From positions 1 through 5,036 of the forward strand of contig CANKUF010000073.1 in assembly GCA_947486675.1 (NCBI GenBank): a stretch of 5,036 nt of DNA, given 5' to 3'. The DNA is from Acidimicrobiaceae bacterium (GTDB lineage Bacteria; Actinomycetota; Acidimicrobiia; Acidimicrobiales; Ilumatobacteraceae). Of the stretch, positions 1-5,036 are shown one piece after another (position 1 is the stretch's first letter; every line of letters starts with the position of its first letter). The position numbers and the translations under genes are program-made. A model generated the notes under the pieces. The model had not been told where the DNA came from, did no database searches, and saw nothing but the letters and a program-made list of their open reading frames with translations.

Positions 1-1293
1 GTACTCCAGCTTGATCAATTCACCGCGGCGCTCTTGACACAACTCCATGAGCGAACCGGTGTATTCCTTTGGCGTAATAATGCTGACTCGGAAAAACGGT
101 TCTTCAATTGAGGCGATGTAGTTCGGAAGCGGCAAGTCGGCAGGATTGTCTACCTTCAACACCTGGCCATCGGTTCTATGCACCATGTATTCAACTGAAG
201 GAGCAGTAGCAATGAGTGCAAGATTGAATTCGCGCTCAAGTCGCTCTTTCACAATTTCCATGTGCAACAAACCAAGGAATCCGATTCGGAATCCAAACCC
301 AAGCGCGCCGGATGATTCTGGTTCGTACGTAATAGATGCGTCGTTCAACTTCAGGCGCTGCAAACTTTCACGCAGGTTCTCGAAGTCGTCACCATCAATT
401 GGGAAGAGTCCACAAAACACCATCGGTTTCGGATCGAGGTAACCGTCCAAAGCTTCCGTTGCCGGGTCAAGAAATGTCGTTACGGTTTCACCGCTTCGTG
501 CTTCACCAACATCTTTAATTCCGGCAATGAGATAACCCACTTCGCCTGGTCCAAGTTCGGCAACCGGAGTTGGCACTGGCATGCGAGCGCCAATTTCCAA
601 TACCTCATGAGTTGCCTTCGTTTGCATGAACAACAACTTGCTGCCGCCATTCATACGACCATTCATGACGCGAACGCTTGATACCACTCCGCGATATGTG
701 TCGTACTGAGAGTCGAAAATAAGTGCTTGCAGTGGTGCGTTGATGTCGCCCTTTGGTGCAGGAATACGTTCCACGATGGCATCCAATAATTCAGGAACAC
801 CCGCACCAGTTTTCGCAGAAATGCGCAAAATATCTTCGGCTGGAATTCCCAATACTTTTTCAATTTCCATTGCGTAACGATCAGGGTCTGCTGCTGGCAA
901 GTCGATCTTGTTCAGTACCGCAACAATTTCTAAATTGTTTTCAAGCGCCAGGTAACAGTTTGCAAGTGTCTGGGCTTCTATCCCTTGCGCCGCATCCACC
1001 ACCAACACCACTCCCTCGCATGCAGCAAGTGAGCGACTGACTTCGTAACCAAAGTCCACGTGGCCCGGCGTGTCAATGAGATGCAACCAATTGTCTTTCC
1101 ACGGCACGCGAACGTTTTGCGCCTTGATGGTGATTCCGCGCTCACGCTCCAGATCCATGCTGTCCAAATACTGAGCACGCATGTCGCGCGATTGGACCGC
1201 CCCGGTGATCTCCAAAATGCGGTCGGAGAGGGTCGACTTGCCATGGTCGATATGGGCAATGATCGAGAAATTGCGGATGTTGGCGAGATCCAT
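1..1293 (-). CDS. lepA: Elongation factor 4 (LepA), translational GTPase, N-terminal 431 residues; 3' end beyond window
   Basis: LepA (EF4) is a ribosome-associated GTPase of the EF-G/EF-Tu superfamily, linked to back-translocation and to initiation or ribosome assembly; it acts in the cytosol and at the membrane. I translated the minus strand from ATG at 1293. All G motifs are present: P-loop AHIDHGKST at residues 13-21, G2 RERGITIKA around 50-58, G3 DTPGH at 74-78, G4 NKID at 128-131 and G5 SAKTG at 159-163. The catalytic-type His of DTPGH is intact. The frame stays open to base 1, covering the G domain, domain II, domain III and the start of the EF-G-C-like domain. About 170 residues, including the LepA-specific C-terminal domain, should lie to the left, given the family length of about 600. 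The ATG sits just before the conserved [16 protein letters not shown] block. The frame is open upstream only to a TGA at 1347-1345, so an extension of up to 17 codons is possible but would need a non-standard start. No convincing Shine-Dalgarno precedes the ATG. It is divergent from rpsT. Confidence 0.97.
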   Translation of the reverse strand, partial: MDLANIRNFSIIAHIDHGKSTLSDRILEITGAVQSRDMRAQYLDSMDLERERGITIKAQNVRVPWKDNWLHLIDTPGHVDFGYEVSRSLAACEGVVLVVDAAQGIEAQTLANCYLALENNLEIVAVLNKIDLPAADPDRYAMEIEKVLGIPAEDILRISAKTGAGVPELLDAIVERIPAPKGDINAPLQALIFDSQYDTYRGVVSSVRVMNGRMNGGSKLLFMQTKATHEVLEIGARMPVPTPVAELGPGEVGYLIAGIKDVGEARSGETVTTFLDPATEALDGYLDPKPMVFCGLFPIDGDDFENLRESLQRLKLNDASITYEPESSGALGFGFRIGFLGLLHMEIVKERLEREFNLALIATAPSVEYMVHRTDGQVLKVDNPADLPLPNYIASIEEPFFRVSIITPKEYTGSLMELCQERRGELIKLEY

Positions 1294-1355
1294 GTGGGCG
1301 ATGCTGTTCTGCTGGGCCGCTGGTTTGAGGTGAGAAACGACGCTTCAGCCCTCAA

Positions 1356-1385
1356 ATTCTACAGTTGGGGGCTCGTGGGTGTCGC
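1356..1385 (-). promoter_or_regulatory. Putative lepA promoter (-35 GCGACA / -10 TAGAAT)
   Basis: On the minus strand, TAGAAT (1361-1356) matches the TAnnnT core of a sigma70/SigA -10 box. GCGACA (1385-1380) matches four of six -35 consensus positions, with an 18-bp spacer. Transcription would start near 1349 and give a leader of about 55 nt before the lepA ATG. This is seen by eye only; the placement in the divergent gap supports it. Confidence 0.35.
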
Positions 1386-1394
1386 TGTTAGCCT
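1365..1394 (+). promoter_or_regulatory. Putative rpsT promoter (-35 TTGGGG / -10 TAGCCT)
   Basis: On the plus strand, TTGGGG (1365-1370) and TAGCCT (1389-1394) are separated by 18 bp. The -10 fits TAnnnT, while the -35 is only a partial match. A start near 1401 gives a leader of about 44 nt before the rpsT GTG. It overlaps the proposed lepA -35 on the other strand, so the two promoters could compete. Proposed from pattern and position only. Confidence 0.35.
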
Positions 1395-1444
1395 AAAGAG
1401 TCCCGAAATTCACGGAACAACAGAACGAAAGACGGTTACCCGAA

Positions 1445-1699
1445 GTGGCAAATATCAAGAGCCAAAAGAAGCGAATTCTCACAAACGCCAAGGCAACCTT
1501 GCGCAACCGCGCCACCAAGAGCGAAGTTCGTACCCGTATCAAGAATGCTGTTGACACCATCGGAACCGATGACAATCCAGAAGCACTTCGTATCGCTGTA
1601 AAGCGCCTCGACATGGCATCGGCAAAGCGTGTGATTCACCCAAATACGGCAGCTCGCAAGAAGAGCCGCCTGATGAAGAAGATCAACGCCGCGAAGTAA
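1445..1699 (+). CDS. rpsT: 30S ribosomal protein S20 (bS20)
   Basis: bS20 is a primary-binding protein of the small subunit that binds 16S rRNA near its 5' domain and helix 44 and helps early 30S assembly. The product is 84 residues, the normal length for the family. It is strongly basic, with the hallmark N-terminus ANIKSQKKRI, the central RNRATKSEVRT stretch, and the C-terminal HPNTAARKKSRLMKKINA. The start is GTG at 1445, directly before the conserved ANIKSQ block and with no better alternative. The Shine-Dalgarno is poor: a purine run GAAAG at 1427-1431 lies about 13 nt upstream. In enterobacteria S20 represses its own translation; nothing visible here proves that. The gene is divergent from lepA, and its last 17 bp (1683-1699) overlap the convergent holA stop region. 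No recognised terminator follows. Confidence 0.98.
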   Translation: MANIKSQKKRILTNAKATLRNRATKSEVRTRIKNAVDTIGTDDNPEALRIAVKRLDMASAKRVIHPNTAARKKSRLMKKINAAK

Positions 1700-2690
1700 C
1701 TCGCTGTGCTCCTCCGCCCAAGCGGCAGAGTCGAGCAATCAAAATTTCCATAGTCAGCTCTTCTTCTAAGTCTTTGCCTCCGCGCAGGTCGATGTCTGCC
1801 CGAGCCAGCAACTGCACAGCCGTTGAAATATTGCGCGAGCCCATTCGCTGATACGTACTCAAATACTTCTTTGCCTGGAAGTCGCTTTTTGAACCAATCA
1901 GCGTCATGGCATCTTGAGTAGAGCGCACATCGGGGCCATCGAGTTTCATCAGTTTTGTGTAATGACCATGCAACAACGACATCACTTGCAGCGGGTGATA
2001 CTCGCCACTGCGCAACATGCGACGCAACATAACAAGCGCGGTATTTGAATCGGATTTATCAATTGCATCGGTTAAGTCCCACGGCAACACACTCCCCTGA
2101 TCGCCAAGGAATGGTTCGACATCTGAACTGCTGAGTTTTTTTGCCGTGCCGTAGGTGGACGTGAGTACGTCGATGAGTGATGGCAATCGCGCTTGGTCTT
2201 GCCCAAGCCAATCAATAATTGATGCCACAGCAGCAGAGTCGAGCTTTAGGCCGGCCTCAGTGAACTGCTCCATGAACCACGTAGTCAAATCATTTTTGCG
2301 ACTAGGCGGAGAAGTATTGAATGTTGTGGCACCAGCAGCCTTCAACGCATCAGTAGTGGACTTGGCCAATTTGCCTTCGGCCGTAATGACCAAATGCGTA
2401 ACTTCGAGTGGTCGCTCAAGATACTTCAGCAACGGTTTCAATTGATCGACAGTGGCTTCCTGCAAACCTCGAAGCACTACCACTCGCTGATCGCCAAACA
2501 ACGACTCGGTTTGGGCGCCCATAACGGCATTTCCGATTGCGGAATCTCGTTCATCGACAGTGACCGATTCGAGATCGTGGCTTTCGAACATGATGTTGCG
2601 GTCGCCATCGCCGATGAGTTCGGTGGTGAGATCGGTGAGCTTCGAAGAAACCAGGCGCGCATCGCTGCCAGTAATGAGATACACCGTCAC
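1683..2690 (-). CDS. holA: DNA polymerase III delta subunit (HolA), clamp loader
   Basis: HolA is the delta subunit of the clamp-loader complex; it opens the beta sliding clamp so that it can be loaded on primed DNA. The product is 335 residues from GTG at 2690, normal for the family. Family-like landmarks are the N-terminal strand VYLITGSD (3-10), SLFGDQRVVVL (63-73, the typical FGxxRVV clamp-binding region), the LPWDLTDAID segment (202-211) with the following helices to LLHGHYTKLMKL (239-250), and the C-terminal FQAKKYLSTYQRM (271-283) and LARADIDLRGGK collar helices (295-306). I chose GTG 2690 because translation then begins with the conserved VYLI strand and its GTG overlaps the comEC TGA as GTGA. 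The frame is open to 2747, but those 19 extra residues fall inside comEC and look non-homologous. It overlaps rpsT tail-to-tail by 17 bp. No walker motif is expected in delta. Confidence 0.95.
   Translation of the reverse strand: MTVYLITGSDARLVSSKLTDLTTELIGDGDRNIMFESHDLESVTVDERDSAIGNAVMGAQTESLFGDQRVVVLRGLQEATVDQLKPLLKYLERPLEVTHLVITAEGKLAKSTTDALKAAGATTFNTSPPSRKNDLTTWFMEQFTEAGLKLDSAAVASIIDWLGQDQARLPSLIDVLTSTYGTAKKLSSSDVEPFLGDQGSVLPWDLTDAIDKSDSNTALVMLRRMLRSGEYHPLQVMSLLHGHYTKLMKLDGPDVRSTQDAMTLIGSKSDFQAKKYLSTYQRMGSRNISTAVQLLARADIDLRGGKDLEEELTMEILIARLCRLGGGAQRVTSRR
2687..2690 (-). promoter_or_regulatory. GTGA stop/start overlap of comEC and holA
   Basis: On the minus strand the bases GTGA hold both the holA GTG start (2690-2688) and the comEC TGA stop (2689-2687). 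A 4-bp overlap of this type usually means re-initiation or translational coupling, so holA is probably translated from the comEC mRNA. This also fixes the holA start. The Shine-Dalgarno before the GTG is weak (GCGAGAA about 10 nt upstream). Confidence 0.75.
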
Positions 2691-3997
2691 GTATGCATTC
2701 TCGCAGATCGGTGTAGCACCACAAGAAAAACGCCCCAAACCACCCACAACAACGCATTCGCCACTCCATGCGGAGAGACGCGCTCACCCACTACCGCCAC
2801 CCACCACACCCATCGAGTTGCACACTGAACTGGCAACATCGCCACCATGCACAATGGATAAACGGCAGGACCAAAGAGTGTGATCAACAGACCACAGATA
2901 AATGCAATTGGTAATCCCATAAGCATGACAAACCCTGCAACTGGCACGGCGAGCAAATTGGTGATCAATGAAACTGCTGGCGCAGATGAAAATATGAACA
3001 GCGAAATGGGCATCACACCCAACTGGGCGCCAAGGGTTGTGGCGAGCGGTTCGTTTATCCACTTTGGACCGTGCAGGAATTGTTTCAACCACGGTGATAC
3101 AAAGATCAACCCGCATGTAGCCAGCGAAGACATCCAAAAGCCAATGGACAAAATAAGAAGCGGATCAAGTGCAAGAAGAATTACAACTGAGTACAGCAAT
3201 GCCTTTCGTGCTGGGAGGTCTCGGCCACGCGCAAAAGCCAGCGCCGACATTGCGGCCATCATGGTGGCACGAAGTACTGAAGGTTCGGCTCGTGTTACCA
3301 CCACGAACCAACCGAGGAGAAACAGCGTTAGCCCAAGCCTCCACCAAGTTCGTGCACGATTGATGTACACACCGAACACTGTCAGCACGAAGGCAACGTT
3401 TTGGCCAGAAACTGCAGTGAGATGCGAGAGACCCGATTGGCGAAATGACGTAATCATGGTTCGCGGTTGAGCACGGTCATCGCCGATTACGAGGCCCATA
3501 AAGAGAGCTGCATCGTCGCGTGGCATGAGCTGTGCAGCACGCAGCATGGTTGCACGAGTCTTGTTTGCACTGCGAAACAGTAGAGAGGCCGGAGCGATTC
3601 TTTCACCTACGAAGTCAATGGCAAAAGTTCCAACTATGTGTCGAGGTGCATAACGCATTGTTGAATTGCTCGGCAAAGATGCGCGAACCCCTTCAACATA
3701 AACAACATTGCCTGCCTCGCTAGACAGCAAACGCCTACCGGCCATTGCATGCGCCAACGCAAGGTAGCGCTTCCCTTCAATGTTGAGCACTACTTGCGTG
3801 CCACCAAATTTTGCAACCGGGTCTTCAATAACTCGGGCAGAACCACTCCATGGTGCATTACTCCCAGAATGCAGTTGCGACCACTGGAAACACCCATGCA
3901 GAAGTAGCGCACCAGCGCACATGCAGAGCATGACTAAACGGCGATGCAATAGCCCAGAAAGTTGTGCAAATGCTCGTACGATTACAGGGTGATGCAC
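2687..3997 (-). CDS. comEC: ComEC/Rec2-family DNA uptake channel protein, short form without metallo-beta-lactamase domain
   Basis: ComEC forms the inner-membrane channel for single-stranded DNA in natural transformation. From GTG 3997 the product is 436 residues. After basic HRR an N-terminal membrane segment lies at about 20-37. A soluble beta-rich DUF4131/OB-like region follows (about 50-135). The Competence domain then has GLSHLTAVSGQNV (189-201), EPSVLRATM (238-246), DPLLILSIGFWMSSLA (278-293), TLGAQLGVMPIS (321-332) and NLLAVPVAG (347-355), with several hydrophobic helices to the end. The sequence stops about 20 residues after the last helix, so the C-terminal metallo-beta-lactamase domain of long ComECs is absent. 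The start is uncertain. TTG 4033 or GTG 4015 would lengthen it, while ATG 3931 would shorten it and remove the overlap with the divergent gene; none has a good Shine-Dalgarno. It overlaps holA by 4 bp and lies downstream of comEA, with an opposite-strand gene between. Confidence 0.92.
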   Translation of the reverse strand: MHHPVIVRAFAQLSGLLHRRLVMLCMCAGALLLHGCFQWSQLHSGSNAPWSGSARVIEDPVAKFGGTQVVLNIEGKRYLALAHAMAGRRLLSSEAGNVVYVEGVRASLPSNSTMRYAPRHIVGTFAIDFVGERIAPASLLFRSANKTRATMLRAAQLMPRDDAALFMGLVIGDDRAQPRTMITSFRQSGLSHLTAVSGQNVAFVLTVFGVYINRARTWWRLGLTLFLLGWFVVVTRAEPSVLRATMMAAMSALAFARGRDLPARKALLYSVVILLALDPLLILSIGFWMSSLATCGLIFVSPWLKQFLHGPKWINEPLATTLGAQLGVMPISLFIFSSAPAVSLITNLLAVPVAGFVMLMGLPIAFICGLLITLFGPAVYPLCMVAMLPVQCATRWVWWVAVVGERVSPHGVANALLWVVWGVFLVVLHRSARMHT

Positions 3998-4393
3998 GAC
4001 GGGATTGTTTTTCACCGCACACAGGTTCGCCAACGCGGTGGCCTGATTGCTGTCGGTGCTTCGCTTGCAATCGCCATACTTGGGTTACTGCTTGTTGCGC
4101 TACCTGGTTCGCTGTTTGGCGTACTCGGCTTTTTGCTTCTGCTCATTGCCCTACCCGTTTTGCCAATGCTTGGAGTACCCGCAGTTTCTTCAAACTCTGC
4201 ATACGTGCTGGCATTTTTCCTAAGCATGGTGCTGTGGTTTGCCGTCGGACATGTTTCGGCATTGCGAGCAACGCGAAAAGCGGTATCTGGTTGGCCCGAA
4301 TGGCTGCAAGAAGTTCGGCCGTTTGCAATTGGCATTTGGGTAGGCGCGTTGCTTTCACTCGCCATTAGCACCGTTGTGCTTGGCGCGTTGTAA
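3992..4393 (+). CDS. Small four-helix integral membrane protein of unknown function
   Basis: I do not recognise this family. From ATG 3992 the product is 133 residues. A short basic N-terminus (HRTQVRQR) is followed by four predicted membrane segments: about 17-38, 40-60, 70-90 and 111-132. The second and third are joined by a Pro/Ser-rich turn. A basic and aromatic cytosolic-type loop at 91-110 contains RATRKAVSGWPEWLQEVRP. The hydrophobicity pattern, the basic-residue placement and the absence of sense on the minus strand (polar, low-complexity shadow) argue for a real gene. An AGGG lies only 2 nt before the ATG, so initiation is unclear; TTG 3962 and GTG 3989 are in-frame alternatives. It lies head-to-head with comEC, probably overlapping its 5' end by a few bases. 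It stops 8 bp before the end of comEA, convergent with it. A role in DNA uptake is suggested only by position. Confidence 0.7.
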   Translation: MHDGIVFHRTQVRQRGGLIAVGASLAIAILGLLLVALPGSLFGVLGFLLLLIALPVLPMLGVPAVSSNSAYVLAFFLSMVLWFAVGHVSALRATRKAVSGWPEWLQEVRPFAIGIWVGALLSLAISTVVLGAL

Positions 4394-4401
4394 ACCAACA
4401 T

Positions 4402-5036
4402 TTACACCCCAACAAGTTTTCGCATTGCTTCAAACTTTGCTGGGCCAATTCCTTTTACACTCAACAAATCTTCGATCGATGCAAATGGGCCATTTGTAGA
4501 TCGGTGATCAACAATTGCTTGCGCTGTAGATGGACCCACGCCAGGCAGCGCATCGAGTTCTGCCACGGACGCACGATTGATGTTGACAACGCCACTCACA
4601 TTCGGTGAGTTTGGTGCTGATGCAACGCCGTTAAGCCCTGGTTGAGGACGCACGAATGTGGGGCGCGCCGCTACCCCCTTTGCCGGCACATAGATCTGCG
4701 AAGAATCAATAAGGGGCGTTGCCAAATTGATGACTTCCAAGTCGGCGCGTACCGTTGCGCCGCCTGCAGCCGTTACCGCGTCAATCATTCGTGCACTATT
4801 TGGCAATGTGTACACGCCTGGTTTGTTCACTTCACCAGCAACGTGGACCACGATGTTGCGTGACAACACAGGACCAGCATCTGAAGACGAAGATTGGTCG
4901 CGAACAAGAGAAGTGCCGGTGAACGCAATGCCAGATTCCACGGGAACAGGGGGAACTCGCACGACCCACCATGCACCGACGGCTACAAGCACAACAGCCA
5001 CAGCGCTCGTGATGACGCGACGAAGACCGAACCACT
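4402..5036 (-). CDS. comEA: ComEA-family DNA-binding competence protein, 5' end beyond window
   Basis: ComEA binds double-stranded DNA outside the cytoplasmic membrane and passes it to ComEC. The minus-strand frame is open to the window edge. The 11 codons visible upstream of a GTG at 5001 encode WFGLRRVITSA, a basic flank for the membrane anchor AVVLVAVGAWWVV, so the true start is probably outside. Numbered from 5001, a Ser-rich linker (about 31-48) leads to an SLBB/beta-grasp domain (49-108) with VHVAGEVNKPGVYTLP and INLATPLIDSSQIYVP. A Pro/Asn-rich linker (109-136) follows. A C-terminal tandem helix-hairpin-helix region (137-199) has NINRAS (140-145), LPGVGPSTA (152-160), GPF (171-173) and VKGIGPAKFE (182-191), a classic ComEA C-terminus. 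It ends in TAA at 4404-4402. It is co-directional with comEC but separated from it by about 400 bp holding an opposite-strand gene, so a joint transcript would run antisense through that gene. Confidence 0.95.
   Translation of the reverse strand, partial: WFGLRRVITSAVAVVLVAVGAWWVVRVPPVPVESGIAFTGTSLVRDQSSSSDAGPVLSRNIVVHVAGEVNKPGVYTLPNSARMIDAVTAAGGATVRADLEVINLATPLIDSSQIYVPAKGVAARPTFVRPQPGLNGVASAPNSPNVSGVVNINRASVAELDALPGVGPSTAQAIVDHRSTNGPFASIEDLLSVKGIGPAKFEAMRKLVGV

Noticed and set aside
1060..1554. 164-codon open frame on the plus strand spanning the lepA start and rpsT
   Set aside because: It is antisense to the conserved lepA GTPase motifs and out of frame with rpsT; no family resemblance.
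1709..1730. Imperfect hairpin (CTC-CCGC, loop CCAA, GCGG-GAG) after rpsT
   Set aside because: Only seven pairs with a 2x2 internal loop, no U-tract on either strand, and it lies inside holA coding sequence; too weak to call a terminator.
2394..2828. 144-codon plus-strand frame over the holA/comEC junction
   Set aside because: Antisense to the well-supported holA N-terminus and comEC C-terminus; no motifs.
2880..3470. 196-codon open frame on the plus strand
   Set aside because: It lies wholly antisense to the Competence domain of comEC and its product is polar with no recognisable motif.
3880..3940. Lipobox-like LLHGC near the comEC N-terminus
   Set aside because: The His at -2 is not a normal lipobox residue, and ComEC is a polytopic membrane protein; it is simply the end of the first membrane segment.
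4012..4401. 129-codon open frame on the minus strand between comEA and comEC, which would fill the gap co-directionally
   Set aside because: Its product is a Ser/Thr/Pro/Ala-rich polar sequence typical of an antisense shadow of a hydrophobic coding region; the plus-strand frame has a coherent membrane topology.

Overview
This is a compact, roughly 50% GC (sampled by eye) bacterial chromosomal window. It carries six protein-coding genes, two cut by the window edges. The order lepA (minus) / rpsT (plus) / holA - comEC - comEA (minus) is a block I associate with Actinobacteria. Similarity of the proteins to actinobacterial families, the GTG starts and the weak Shine-Dalgarno sequences fit that. 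The moderate GC argues against a classic high-GC soil actinomycete and would suit an aquatic, streamlined lineage. The genus-level source cannot be named from the sequence.

Left part (1-1293, minus): the first 431 codons of lepA (elongation factor 4), with all five GTPase motifs, running off the left edge. Next comes a 151-bp divergent intergenic region (1294-1444) with plausible, partly overlapping promoters for lepA and for rpsT. rpsT (1445-1699, plus) encodes ribosomal protein S20 and ends 17 bp inside the 3' end of the convergent holA.

Right part (1683-5036): three minus-strand genes, transcribed right to left. comEA (partial) encodes a membrane-anchored SLBB plus helix-hairpin-helix DNA-binding protein. 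comEC encodes a polytopic DNA-uptake channel lacking the C-terminal metallo-beta-lactamase domain. holA encodes the clamp-loader delta subunit and is joined to comEC by a 4-bp GTGA stop/start overlap. Between comEA and comEC, on the opposite strand, sits a gene for a small four-helix membrane protein of unknown function (3992-4393). It is the only unrecognised gene here and the main item of interest.

Together the genes cover translation (LepA, S20), replication (HolA) and transformation-type DNA uptake (ComEA, ComEC). I see no mobile elements, CRISPR arrays, tRNAs, rRNAs or phage genes. Nothing clearly indicates a new multi-gene system.
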